Shown in pieces: positions 31,219 through 44,300 of a stretch of DNA of 64,000 nucleotides. The DNA comes from Aphidius gifuensis (lineage: Eukaryota > Arthropoda > Insecta > Hymenoptera > Braconidae): positions 2,542,001-2,606,000 of the forward strand of contig NC_057792.1 in the NCBI RefSeq assembly GCF_014905175.1, given 5' to 3'. Every line of letters begins with the position of its first letter. Positions within the stretch are counted from its first letter, which is position 1. Both the position numbers and the translations under genes were made by a program. The notes beneath the pieces are model-generated. The model was not told where the DNA came from, made no database searches, and was given only the letters and a program-made list of their open reading frames with translations.

Positions 31219-33943
31219 ATGACAGTAAAAAATTGGGTTCCTCATCATTTGCAAGATAAACCAGGATTAGTAAATATTTGGCTAGCAAGTACTCTGCCAA
31301 AGCAAACATTTTTCAAACATTGCTCAAAAAGAAATGTCCAAGCAATTGACCTTGGTCCAATTTGGTAATTATTTGCGTCCATTTTGTGAGCATCATATTG
31401 CAAAAAAATTTACAATTTATCTTATTTTTATTTTTCAGTGATGAAATTAAAAACAATACCATCTCTTCAAGTTCAAGTAATAGAGACAACAACAAAGCTC
31501 TTAACTTATCAACATCAAGTCGTTTAATAACAGGTGTTTTAGAAATTGCTAAAACTCAAGATGATATTTTACTGGGTAAATAAAATAATAGTAATAATAA
31601 TAATCTATGTTAAAGTGTTACAAAAAATATTATTAATTATTTTACAGATGAAATTGAAAAACTGATAGCTGACATGAATAAAGTATCAAAAAAATCAAAG
31701 TAAATAATTTATTTAAATAGAAATTATCTAGTATTTTTATTTATTAATGTATTTATTATTTTTTATTATTTTTTTATGATAGATCAAAAGATCCAGTTGA
31801 AGATTTTCCTGAAGTTGTCATTGATTTGCCAGTTGTTGAAGATGATGAGCTGACATTAATTCAGTATTCACCTCAACACATCAGGACAATAACAATGGAT
31901 GAAGATCCATTATTTTTCAGGGTAAAAAAAAATAATTAATTTAACTATTATTTACAACAATAAATGTCAAGTTTTATTAATTAATTAATTTTTTATTTTA
32001 GAATGATATTACATTGTACGACGAGCCAATAAACAATCTCGAATTTAGCAGGTATTAAAATTTAATATTGATTAAAATTTTTAACATTTAATAATAATTA
32101 TCAAGCAATTATTTAATTAATAAATATTAATTATTTTCCAGAGATCTACCACGAAATATTACACTACAAGAAGAAGGTAAAATTACAAATTAATTACATT
32201 ATTAATGAACTATTGACAATTAATTAAAATATTAATTTTATTTTTTAATATTTATACAGTTACTGGTGAACAATCTGATGAATATTTTATTGAAAAACCT
32301 TTACCAAAAACAACAAAGCGAAAAGCACAACCAGAATCATTTTGTGATACACCAACAAAACGTCAAAGAATTACAGTAAATTAAAAAACAATAATATTAT
32401 TATTTGTTTTAATTTTTAAAATTAATTATATTGTTTTTTTTTTTTCATTTATTAGAATAATGATATACAAAAAGATTATGAGTTACCTGATTGTGAGCCA
32501 TGTGTTAACATACCAATATTGGAAGAGCCAAGTATTCCAAATGAAACAATTCATGAAAATATTGAAACAATTCATGAAAATGTTGAAACAATTCATGAAA
32601 ATGTTGAAACAATTCCTGAAAATACTGGAACAATTCATGATAATACTGGAACAATTGAACAAGAAAAAACAATTGTTGATGAGCAAGCACCAGCTCCAGC
32701 TGCAATTGTAAATAATATACAACTTGATGATAATGCAAGTTTAATTGGCACTGATAGCCCTCGTCAACGACTACCAAAAAAAAGACGTAGTATTATAAAT
32801 GAGTTTGATACGATTTCTGTTGAAACATTGACCCATACATTGAGAAATATTCAATTGCGTGTATTGGTAAATAATCTATAATAATTTAAACAAGAAATTA
32901 ATTTAACTATTGTAATTTAAAATGTATTTTTATTATAGAAAATTGATGATTGTTTGATTGGTGATGTTCAACGTAATCACAATACACTGGTCAACTTAAA
33001 ACGATATCCAGGTTACACATGGCAAGAAGAAAGATTTACTCAAGTATCTCTTAACGTTGGACATTTTTTTTCAAATAATGTTATGATTCCACGAGCTATT
33101 ACAACTGGTAATTAATAAAATACATTTTTAAATAGTTTTTCTAAAATTAATTGACCTTTTTGTTTTTTTTGTTAACAGATCATCAACGACGTCAAGAAAC
33201 ACAACAAGATATTCACCAAGATGTATCAAATTTCATAGCAAATAAACCAGTTGAAGATAATATAACATCACAAATTGATGAACAAAGTGTTGACCAAGTT
33301 TTTCCAAATGAAGCACTTCCAAATCAACAAGAAAGTAATTTAAATATTTTACCTGAACCAACAATTGATTTATTACCAACTCAAGATATTGCTAATACTA
33401 ATGTACAAATTTTGGATACACAATTAGTAACACCAGCTCAAGATAATAGGTATAAATTTAATATTAAATTTATTATTTTAAAATATAAAAATAATTTTAT
33501 TTTATTTCAGTGAACAACAAGTTGCAGATAATAATTATGACAATCAACATGATTTAAATGTTAATGGCAATGTTGATTTATCAATGTATGAAGATAGAGT
33601 AATTAATCCATCACCTGAATCATTGAATTACGTGATAACTAAAACAGATGTTGAAGAAAGATTAAATATGTGCAGAGAAAAAAATTTATTTCCATTATCT
33701 TTTTATGATTTATTTCCATCAGATGTTGATTCAAAGAATGATGCTGTTTTAGGCTTCTATCATTTACTTGGTAAATTTTATTACAATTTTAACTATTTAT
33801 TCATGTTTGATTTCCATATAAATATATATATTTTTTTTGTTGTAGATATTGCAGGAGAAAATGGCAATGAGTGGAATTTATATCAAAGTGAACAATTGTT
33901 AATTGAATATTGTTCTAAAGACTTTTCATTTTCATATAAATAA
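31219..33943 (+). CDS. Divergent kleisin (Rec8/Rad21-like cohesin subunit)
   Basis: Twelve coding exons: 31219-31364, 31439-31575, 31648-31699, 31783-31921, 32002-32051, 32142-32176, 32260-32375, 32456-32866, 32939-33107, 33179-33449, 33511-33770 and 33846-33943. They join in frame to give 627 residues. The N-terminus has the layout of a kleisin head that binds SMC3: an early GLVNIWLAS (compare the Rad21 consensus around IWLAAHW), then LNLSTSSRLITGVLEIAK followed by DEIEKLI, which corresponds to the RTSGHLLLGVVRIY region. The middle is acidic and disordered, with a Thr/Pro/Arg patch (DTPTKRQRIT) and a short repeat ETIHEN[IV]. The C-terminus (FYHLLDIAG ... WNLYQSEQLLIEY) fits the winged helix that binds the SMC1 head. 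Divergence from canonical Rad21 suggests a meiotic kleisin (Rec8 or C(2)M-like). Family assignment is by pattern only. Confidence 0.62.
32535..32670 (+). repeat. In-frame minisatellite inside the kleisin exon 8
   Basis: About six imperfect 21-base units encoding ETIHENI, ETIHENV, ETIHENV, ETIPENT, GTIHDNT, GTIEQE. The first units are nearly identical at DNA level (GAAACAATTCATGAAAATGT). It lies in the disordered middle of the protein, and copy number may vary between individuals. Confidence 0.8.
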
Positions 33944-34639
33944 TAATAATAATATTATTATAAATATTTATAAATTAATTTTAATATTTATAAATTAATT
34001 TTAATGTTTTAATTTTTATAAAATGCATTTACAGAATGCAGTCAATTAATTTTTATAAATAATTCATTTTGTGTGTTATTTTTTTTTATTTTTATTTTTA
34101 GAAATTTGATTAATTTAAACTTTTGTTACAATAATTAATTAATTTGAATTGTAAACATTTAATTTTATAAAATATATGTATGACTATTATAAATAAATTA
34201 ATATATTTGTTTGTTTTAAAATAGTATTGTTGTTTAATTTTCTGAATAGAAAATCCTACTGACTTTTCACATTTTATGGCGAAATAAAAAGAAAACATTA
34301 CAAATTAAATAATTAATTCCTTCATTTATAAATAAACTTTTTCATGTAATTATTGTTACATTAAGTCAATTAAAATGTCGATTTATTTGTGTAATAAATT
34401 TTGATAATTAAATATGAAAAAATAACAACAAAAAAAAAAGAATTAACAAAATAAAAAATTGACATTTTTTATGTTTACAGATAGACGTATTTCTTGGGGC
34501 ACGTGCCCCAGCAGTTTATCCGGCGTAACACACACGTTCGAAGGAAGTAAAAAAAATATAAGAGAAAAAAATAAGACGAAAAAGTTAAACCATCAGTAAA
34601 GCAGTCACGCCTTTAAGGCCCAGATGGCAGAGATTTAAC
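33944..34639. other. Intergenic, no gene seen
   Basis: AT-rich 3' flank of the kleisin gene, including the GGGGCACGTGCCCC palindrome at about 34,496 and the second copy of the flanking repeat. Confidence 0.5.
34496..34530. repeat. Palindrome-bearing direct repeat right of the kleisin gene
   Basis: GGGGCACGTGCCCC (a perfect 14-base palindrome) followed by TTTATCCGGCGTAACACACA, similar to 30,538-30,587. The two copies bracket the kleisin gene. Confidence 0.55.
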
Positions 34640-35400
34640 TTTTTTTTTTTTTAATTTTTTTTTAAGCACCTTTTCGATTTCTATTTAAATCACTCTCGCC
34701 TTCTTTGATAATTCAACTTACAGTAAGTAAAATAAAAACACGTTATGTTGTTAAATAAGTATAAGTATATTTATTTATTAATTGACATTGATTACAAGCA
34801 TCGTAGATTTGATTTAATTTAATTTTTTTGAAATATCATCTTTTCTATTATCAATTATAAAAAAGATAATTAACACAATATATAAATTCATAGATCTAAA
34901 AAATATATATATCAAACAATTAATCAATCACTGATCACCTCCACTACGACGACTTGTATTTTTTGATGATGATATTGTTTTTTCAGATAATGATTCTTCA
35001 AAAATACGAAAACTTGATTCTTTTTCTTCACCTTTACTCAATGGACGACGACGTATACCCCAATTAAAATTATCTGTACTTTCTCTCTATATTAATTGAA
35101 AAATTAATAAATTTATTTTTATATATTTTTTTAAGTTTTTTAATAAGAAATAATATTAATAAATTATTTACCTCAACACTCTCTGATTCATACTCTAAAA
35201 AGTCAAAATCTTTAAATACTCTAAATTGTTCATCGTCTCTTCTAGACCCACCACTTAAATCATTATTTGCACCAGATACTTCTTCAGTTGATGATGCCAT
35301 TGATGATTGTCTTTCCATTAAATCTGAACTTTGACTAAATATCATCTGTATTTTACGAAAAAAAAAAAAAAAAACAAAATAATAAATTAATTAATTGTAA
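34640..35400 (-). pseudogene. Truncated duplicate of the furry 3' end
   Basis: On the minus strand this block repeats furry sequence from about 37,920-38,260 (3' untranslated region: CACCTTTTCGATTTCTAT, AATTGACATTGATTACAAGC) joined to about 39,837-40,310, which holds the start of the last furry exon, the intron before it and the whole preceding exon (35345-35172 corresponds to 40254-40081). The 1.57 kb between, most of the last exon, is missing. Both retained exon pieces are still open: about 58 residues (IFSQSSDLMERQSSMASSTE) then about 49 residues ending in SGGDQ before a stop. Splice sites are preserved, with AGAGAA in place of GGAGAA at the acceptor junction. Without the rest of furry it is most likely a pseudogene or the tail of a chimeric transcript. 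Confidence 0.75.
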
Positions 35401-35785
35401 AAAAAAAAAAAAAAGTTTTTAAATTAAATTATAGATTAAAAATTAATTATAGATTAAAAATTAAAAATTAAATATACATGCATGCAGCATCCCAATTATT
35501 TACCACATACCAAGACATTTAAAAAAACAAAAAAATAAACTGAAACAAAAACACCCAAAACAGACAACTAAAATATTCAACAATATTACTACTCTACAAC
35601 TTAAACCAAAAAACATTAAAAAATAAATATTGGTGGCTAAACGGCACTGAAGCTGATAAACCACCACCTGAATAACAAGCAACAGGATAAAGAATTAAAC
35701 AACAGAATCATGTGATACAGCAACACCCACAAGTAGTACAACACCACAAAGATCTAAAGTAAATTAATAAAAAAAAAAAAAAAAG

Positions 35786-37290
35786 AGCATGCAGCTGGGA
35801 TAAATTGTATGAGGTAATGTGATATATTTGACAGTTTAGTGGTGTTAGAAACAAAGTGATAGCAAAGTTGTTATTAAAAATAGTTGATCTTACAATTCAG
35901 ATGATTCAAGTTGCGCTTTTATTCTTTGCCATATTTGTCTTTGTTCGTAAAAAGACAGCTTGCTTGTTTTTTCACGTTCTCTACACTCTGAGATCCACAA
36001 GGAGAACAGTGGTGTTCTATGAGAAAATTTCTTCTCCATCTCAAGATATTCTCCGGTGTATTCATATGAAGAATTTTTTTGGCATGCTGGTGCCAATGGT
36101 TCTAATGATACCAATGAACAAAGTATATCCTGAGGATCATTAGGATCACTATTTAACAGAAAAAAAAAAAAAAAACAATTTTACTCATATTAATATTGGT
36201 GAACTTTTCTGGAAATTAAAAATTAAAAATAATGTGTATATTACAGGTTTCCAGCTTCACGTCTCTTCTGACGATCCTTAGCTTGTTTGCACATGTAATC
36301 TAACAAAATTTTGCTTTGTGTTTCGGAGAGACGACAAGCAAAAGAATGTTTTTTTTTGTCCTTAACAGTTTTCAAAGTTAACCCTGAGCATGTAGGGTTC
36401 TCAATGTCGACTGGAGACATCACAGAGGGTGATCCCGGAACACTGTAAAATTAAAGTTTATTTAGTTTGTGTTATATACATTCATATTCTATATTTATTA
36501 AATGTCATAAATATAACATGCATGCAGCTGGGATAAATTGTGGTACACGTGAAAGTTTGGTGGTGGTACAAACAAAGTGATAGCAAAGTTGTTTTAAAAA
36601 ATAGTATTTCTTACAATTCAGATGATTCAAGTTGCGCTTTTATTTTTTGCCATATTTGTCTTTGTTCGTAAAAAGACAGCTTGCTTGTTTTTTCACGTTC
36701 TCTACACTCTGAGATCCACAAGGAGAACAGTGGTGTTCTATGAGAAATTTTTTTCTTCTTTTCAAGATATTCTCCGGTGTATTCATATGAAGAATTTTTT
36801 TGGCATGCTGGTGCCAATGGTTCCAATGATACCAATGAACAAAGTATATCCTCAGGATCATTAGGATCACTATTTAACACACAAAAAAAAAAACAATTTT
36901 ACTGGTATTGATATTGTTAAACTTTCGTAAAAATAAAAATTAAAAATGATGTTTATATTACAGATTTCCGGCTTCACGTCTCTTCTGACGACCCTCAGCT
37001 TGTTTGCACATGTAATCTAACAAAATCTTGCTTTGTGTTTCGGAGAGATGATTAGCAACAGAATGTTTTTTTTTGTCTTCATCATTTTTCCAAGTTAACC
37101 CTGAGCATGTAGGGTTCTCAATGACGACTGGAGACATTACAGAGGGTGACCCCGGAACACTGTAAAATTAAAGTCTATTTAGTTTGTGTTATATACATTC
37201 ATATTTAATGTTTATTAAATTAAATAATATAACATGCATGCAGATGGGATAAATTGGATGAGGTTATGTGATATATTTGACAGTCGGAAG
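35786..37290. repeat. Tandem duplication of a 0.72-kb unit (two copies plus a partial third)
   Basis: The junction sequence CATGCATGCAGCTGGGATAA occurs at about 35,788 and 36,517 and, as CATGCATGCAGATGGGATAA, at about 37,234. Between the marks the two units carry the same pair of exons and introns, around 90 percent alike by eye, with differences in homopolymers and a few substitutions. Confidence 0.85.
35890..36442 (-). CDS. Second copy of the two-exon unit of an unrecognised gene
   Basis: Exons 36245-36442 and 35890-36148 repeat the second and third exons of the gene to the right. They encode VPGSPSVMSPVDIENPTCSG ... SKILLDYMCKQAKDRQKRRE and DPNDPQDILCSLVSLEPLAP ... LFSLWISECREREKTSK. There is no copy of the first exon here. 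All exons begin with one base and end with two bases of a codon, so this pair could be spliced in frame after the first pair, giving an internally repeated protein, or it could be a headless pseudogene copy. The frames are fully open. The last exon ends at a TTG-TAA that also contains a usable GTAAG donor. Confidence 0.5.
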
Positions 37291-37446
37291 CGAACGCAGG
37301 TAGCCATTTTCTCATACACAATATTATATATATATGCAGTATGCACAATAAATTAACGATATACGATACATCTACCAACATGTATGAATTAATTAAATAA
37401 ATAACTCATTATTAAAAAAATTTACTTACTTATCTATACAAGACAT
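36611..37446 (-). CDS. Unrecognised protein (three exons)
   Basis: Coding exons 37430-37446 (MSCID), 36962-37159 and 36611-36869 give 157 residues if the stop after SSEL is used. There is no signal peptide or membrane segment. The middle exon has a helical segment LSETQSKILLDYMCKQAEGR and a basic patch RQKRRE; the last exon has CSLVSLEPLAPAC, LFSLWISECREREKTSK and SFYEQRQIWQKIKAQLE. The spacing of aromatic and basic residues loosely recalls Myb/SANT-like DNA-binding proteins, but I do not assign a family. The gene lies between the furry 3' end and the furry duplicate. Because exon phases are symmetrical, the duplicated exons at 35.9-36.4 kb could extend the protein to about 310 residues. Confidence 0.55.
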
Positions 37447-37449
37447 GAT

Positions 37450-38397
37450 GAATTACTTAATCGCTGAATTTGAAAGATAATGGCCTCACCCAACAAAGAC
37501 AGCTGATTTACAACGCTTGAACGCTTTTTTATCAAAATTCAATTAATTTGTAAACTGAATTCAATTATACAGACTATTTATAAAGATTTATTTTTTAGCT
37601 TTCGTATAACTTGAAGTTTTTTATGTCGGCTGATATATTTTCTTTTATTTCACACTAAAAATTTGGAAGTATGTTTAGCAATGTTTAGTTGCTGCGTGCC
37701 ACGTGGTACTGCGTAAAGGCCATCTGTTTTTTTTTTGTTATTATTATCTGGCCATCGTTGGCTGGAGCAGGCTGGAGTGGGCTGGAGCCAAGAAGATTAA
37801 AGAGGTCTCTCTAGTCAGTAGTCTTCTTCAGTCTTCTACTCTTCTTGGCTGGAGCGCGGGACTGAACTCAATATGACGACAGAGAGAGAGAGAGGGAAAA
37901 ACATTCAGAGATTCAACTTTTTTTTTTTTTTTTTTAATTTTTTTGAAGCACCTTTTCGATTTCTATAATTCTATGTAATTCTATTTAAATCACTCTCTCC
38001 TTCTTTGATAATTCAACTTACAAAAAGTAAAATAAAAACATGTTATATTGTTAAATAAGTATAAGTATATTTGTTTATTAATTGACATTGATTACAAGCA
38101 CTAACATCGTTGATTTGATTTAATTTAATTTTTTTGCAACATCATCTTTTTCATTATCAATTATAAAAAAGACAATTAACACAATATATAAATTCATAGA
38201 TCTAAAAAAAATATATATATACCTATATCAATCAATTAATCAAACATTGATAGACATCACATGATTTCGAATCTCTCCCAAAAAAAAAAAGAGGTAAAAT
38301 AAAAAAGAAAAAAAAAAAATTCACCAGGATTAATAATTAAAAATTAATAAAATAGCAAAAGATAAATAAAAATAATTAATTAATAATAATGAATAAT
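37450..38397. other. Spacer and furry 3' untranslated region
   Basis: 37,450-37,900 is upstream of the unrecognised gene and contains three short direct repeats of GGCTGGAG near 37,759-37,790 plus another at about 37,848, and a (GA)n run near 37,880. From about 37,920 to 38,397 is the likely 3' untranslated region of furry, since this stretch is duplicated together with furry exons at 34.6 kb. Confidence 0.5.
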
Positions 38398-41300
38398 TTA
38401 ACAATCAGATTTAGTATGTGAACTTTGTGCTCTACCAGCTTTAACAGCTGCTTCAAGACCAGTAACACCAGCTAATACTTGAAATAAACTTTCCATAAGT
38501 TTATCAAATATATCAATAATATCATTATCACTTTTAGTTATAACAAATAAATCATTACGTTCACAATCAATATATTTACAATACATATTAACAGCAGTTG
38601 TTATATCATCATCATCATGAAATGCTTCACCTGGCCATTGTGCTCTATGTAATCTAACAGCATCAAGTGCCAATGACCATTTACCACATTTTAATAAATC
38701 AGCAACTCTTTGTATTTCATCAATATTATTTGTCATTGGTAATGGACTTGGACTTGGTGTTGGTGTTGGTGTACCTCTTTCACTTTCAGTACTTTCTTCA
38801 AGTGCTTTCAACAATGATGTTTTCATAATTAATATATCAATTGATAAATCATATAATTTTGTATTTGTTAATCTTGATGCTTTTGTTAATGCAAGTAACA
38901 TTTTATTTGATGCTTCAATTAATAATAATAATTGAAAATGTAATTTATAAAATGCACGTCCAAGACCAAGTAACATATCATCATTACCATTATGATAATT
39001 ATTATCATCATTATGAGTACTTTTAATAGCATCAAGACATTCAGTTGCATGATCTTTTTTATCTAAAAATGTTTCTAAATGTTCTTGTATTTCTAACATA
39101 CAAAATTTTAATGTTTCATTTAATCTTTGTGATGTAAATAATTGTACTGAAAAATAAACAAATGGTAATTCAGCTTTTGTACTTAATAATTCAGCATGTA
39201 TTGATAAATTAATAGCTAATTGTGAAGATGATGATGTTGATGATGATGATATATTTGTTAATAATGATACAGCTTCACGTGATAAACCAACTGATTTACT
39301 TGATACATCACGTAATATACGATTTAATAAATTAAAATAATCAAGTATATTTATTGATGTTTTATTTATTAATAATTGTATTTGTTGACACCATATTTCT
39401 TCATTATCATCACGATGTATTTGACGAAATGGCATTAATGCTGATAAATTTGGTGATGCATTACATGGTGTAACATCACCTAAATCACCAGTTGATGAAC
39501 CAGATGTATCTGAACGTGTTGATGAATCATTACGTGATCTTGTTGGTATTAATGATAATGATGATGGATGATATAAACCACTTTGTTGTATTATTTGATC
39601 TTGTCCAATACAAGGACCACTTGGTACTTCATCCAAAGGTGATTCAGAACCAATTTCATCATCTGATGATTCTTCAGTAAGACCACAGCCACTAATTAAA
39701 CCTATACCACCAATACCACTACCCATACCACTTATGCCAATACCACCACAACTAATATTACTTATACCAATACCACCAACACCACTGCTACCAATACCAC
39801 TGCTTCCTCCACCGATTCCTCCGCCTCCTCCACTTCCACCACCGTCACCTCCACTACGACGACTTGTATTTTTTGATGATGATATTGTTTTTTCAGATAA
39901 TGATTCTTCAAAAATACGAAAACTTGATTCTTTTTCTTCACCTTCACTCAATGGACGACGACGTACACCCCAATTAAAGTTATCTGTACTTTCTCCCTAT
40001 ATTAATTGAAAAATTAATAAATTTATTATATGTTTTTTTTTAAGTTTTTTAATAAGAAATAATATTAATAAATTATTTACCTCAACACTCTCTGATTCAT
40101 ACTCTAAAAAGTCAAAATCTTTGAATACTCCAAATTGTTCATCGTCTCTTCTAGAACCACCACTTAAATCATTATTTGCACCAGATACTTCTTCAGTTGA
40201 TGATGCCATTGATGATTGTCTTTCCATTAAATCTGAACTTTGACTAAATATCACCTGTATTTTACAAAAAAAAAAAAAAAAAACAAAATAATAAATTAAT
40301 TAATTGTAATAAGAAAAATAATAATTATTGTTTATTGAAGCCCATTTATGACACTTTAGCGTGATAATCGACTACTTGTGTTCACTCGAAAATTATATAG
40401 AGATAAAAAATAACAATTTATATATATATTGTGTAAAAGCTTACAGGTGCAAAATTTTATTTTAATATAAATAGATATTTTTTTTCTTTTTTCACTTGAA
40501 TGACAAGTCGATTTACCTTGCTACATAGTGTCATTGTGCTAATGTATTCTTCCTAAAAAAAAATAACAATGATATGATTGTTTAAATAATTATTAATAAC
40601 AATACGTACAGATGGACTTTTTGGTAGACCAACTGGTTGTCCAAAAGGTCTCAAAAGATTAACAAGACACTCTCTAACTCTTCCCTAAAAAAAAAAACAA
40701 TTAAAAAAAATATTAATTAATGAAAATTGTTATTAACAAATATTTATTATTAATTTACCTGAGACATCCAAGGTCTTTTCCATCCAGAAATAGCATTACT
40801 ATCAGCTGGTGATAATGACATGCTTGGTGATACAATAATTTTATCATCTTCAATTTGTCTTCTCAGCCATCTTTTTCCAATAACAGGTGTTTTCATAACA
40901 TCAAATGTAAAATCCATTGTTCTGCCTAAATAAAATAATACACCAAAAAAAAAAAAGAAATACATCATGGTAAAATTTGAAATGATAAAAATAATAACAG
41001 ATTTGTTTTAACGAAAAATATAACATTTATTATATTTTTTTTACAACAACGATAAATTAGTAAACATCACCTGGATGATGATGACATTAAGTATAGTAGT
41101 AAAATAGTAAAAGTACATGCAAGTTAGTTTGAAATTTTTAAAACATGCAAAAGACAATAAAGTTTATCAACAACAGAATTTTTCTTACCGGGTAATTCTT
41201 TTTTAGTAAATATTTCAGTATCAGTAAAGCTTGGATGTGGTGATGTCAATGATGATTCCCAAGATGAACCATGACCAGATGTTGGTGGTGCAACAAGTGT

Positions 41301-44300
41301 TGATGAACGTGTTACAACTAATTTTAATACTTTTAATGCTTCTTTCCAGTATGGTCCTTCAACATATTTTGATATAACACGAAGTAATTCAGTATTAATT
41401 GGTTGTGCTGCTCTTGATGCAAGATCAACATAATGTAATAAACAATGAATTATACTAAGAACTGGTAATGCAATATTTGCTGGTCCTTTTTCTAATACTT
41501 CAACTAAAAATGCCAACATATTAAAACTTAAATGTGCATATGTATCATAAAGATATTTAACAACACATTTTGTCCATTGAAAACTTTCTTTACTAAATGT
41601 TCTACGACTATATAATGTCATAACTGTTCCTAAATGATCAAGTTTTTTTCCTTTTTCAGCAGATACTTGAGCAATATTTTCAGCACTTCTTATACATAAT
41701 TCATTAGCATCTTCATAATTAAGTAACATATATGGTAATAATGATATAACATTCATTGGAAATGCTAAATTTTGTGTTGGATCAATAAATGATAAATCTA
41801 GCAATGGTGTAAATTGACTTAATAATACAACAACTTGTTCATATGTATTTGGTGATGTACAACCTTTTAATAATAATGCATGTACACCAGGAAATGAATT
41901 CCATCCTAATTGTTGTTGTAATTTTTCAACTTTATCACGTGCATCTGGTCTATCAAGTGGTAATCTATGTAATACTCTACCAAGTAATCTTAATGCTAAT
42001 AAAAATTCATGTTCATAATCAGATTCAAGTAGTGATACAGATAGCCAAAATAATTGTGCTAAAATTGTCATTTTATCATCTTGTGTTGCTGAATCACCAA
42101 GTAATTTTAATGATTGTGCTGATCTTGATCTTGATAAATTTGTAACTGGATATTTTATTGAATTACGTGAATCAATTTCTTTGCTATCATTTATATTTAT
42201 AATACCACTATTATTTATATTATTATTATTACCACCAACACCACCACCACCAACACCACTAGATGCAGTTGTTGTTGTTGTTGTTTTTCTCATACAATAA
42301 CTAACAGAATAACTTGTACTTCTTGTATGTCCAATTTGATTTAAATGTGAAAACATATGTTGTCCAGTTGGATAACCACCAATACATTGATTTCTTTTAA
42401 TTAATCCAGATGGTGTTTCTTTATTATTTAAATTTGGTGTTGATTTAAATATTTCTTTCATAAAATCAAGTGGACGAAAATCTGATTCTAATGAATCAAC
42501 AGCAGCTTCAAGTGTTAATAATAATTCAGTAACATATCCTTGCATATCTTCACCTTGTTCAGCAACAGTTTCAACAAGTCTTGATAATATATCAGATAAC
42601 ATACGTGATGTTATTGGTACTCTAAGTGCTCTAAATACTTGTAAACTTCTACCAGCATAATGACGTGATGAACATGATAAACCAAGTTGTAATGCTGTTT
42701 CAGCCCATCTTTGTGATATATGTGCTTGTGGTAATGAATCACGAAATATTTTTAATACATGTCGTAATAAAATTGTCAATTGTTCAGCACTTTTAACATA
42801 CCATATTTTAGCAGTCATATCTTCATAATTCCATAGCAATTGTGTTTTAATTGATAAAAAATTTATTAATGATTTTATAATATCTTGTATTGGCATATTT
42901 GGAGCAAGTTGTGTACCAGTCCAATTTATTGCATCTTCTGGTGTTACAATAACTGGTAATTGATTATTATTATCATTATTATTATTGTTATTAATACCAT
43001 TATTTGTCCATGGTCTTAATTGATTATCAATTATTGATGTATCTTTAATATCTGTTACGTGTATTGTTGAATTTGGTGGTGTTAATGAATTTGTTGGTAC
43101 TGGTGAATGACTTGGTGATGATTCTAATGATGTTGGTATTGGTGATGAATTATTTTTCATTAAATAAATATCATCATTTATTATATTTGTTGAAATTAGG
43201 GGTAATGGTGGCATTGGTGGTGGAGGTGGTGGTGATGGTGATTGCATTTGTGGTGTTAATGAACTTGATGATGATTGTAATTGTTGTTGTTGTTGTTGTG
43301 GTGGTGTTGATGGTGGTGGTGATGGTACGACTGTTGCTACTGCTGCTGCTGTTGCTGCTACAACTGGTGCTGGTGGTGGTGGTGAATTTGTTCTTGGTGG
43401 TGTTAAAATTTGATTACCAATTGTTGGTCCAAATAAATAACTATCAAATTCAGGATCAACTTCAGTAAAATTATGTAAATGTATTGGTAATGCTGGTGTT
43501 GTTAAACCAAGATTAAGTGATTCTGTTTTAGCTGCTAATAATACACGTGCAACACCAAGATGATCACGATGATCACTCAATACAACAAGTAAATTTATTA
43601 ATAAAAGACGACAATGATCACGTACTAAAAAACGTGAATGATCTAAACCAAGAAATATAATATGTAACATTAATGGTACATGAATTGACCAATCTAATGA
43701 TATACCATCAACAATAACATCAGTTAATAACATAACAGCAATATTACAACGATGAAAACCACTTATTGGCTGTGATGCATCTGGTAAATATTCAGTTAAT
43801 GGAGCAAAATAACCACCATATTCAGGCATTGGTAATGGATGTGGTTGTGGTATATCAAATTTTTCTTTTTCATTAATTTGTATTGGTATTATTAAACTAT
43901 TATTATTGTTGTTGTTGTTGTTTGCGTTGCTATTGCTATTGGTATTAATAATATTATTACTATTAACACCACTATTATTACTATTATTATTTTGATTATT
44001 ATTAGTGTTATTAGTGTTGTTGTTGTTGTTGCTGTTATTTCTTGATAAATAAACATCATCATTTATTTCAATTTCATTTGTCAATGTTGATAAATCATCT
44101 GGCAATATTGCTGGTCCAGATGTTGTTCTTGTTTTTTCTGGTTTTTGTGAATTATAATTAGCTAATGTACGCAATGCTGTATCTGATTTACTACCAGTTT
44201 TAACTGGATCCTCACCAGAATGACGTTTAGTATGTATTGTACCTTTTTCAATAGATAAATCACGTGATGGATTACCTGGATCAGCAACTGGTGCATCTGA

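Noticed and set aside
43064..43468. 134-codon Val/Leu-rich antisense frame
   Set aside because: Complement of the Pro/Ser/Thr-rich part of the large furry exon; a compositional shadow.
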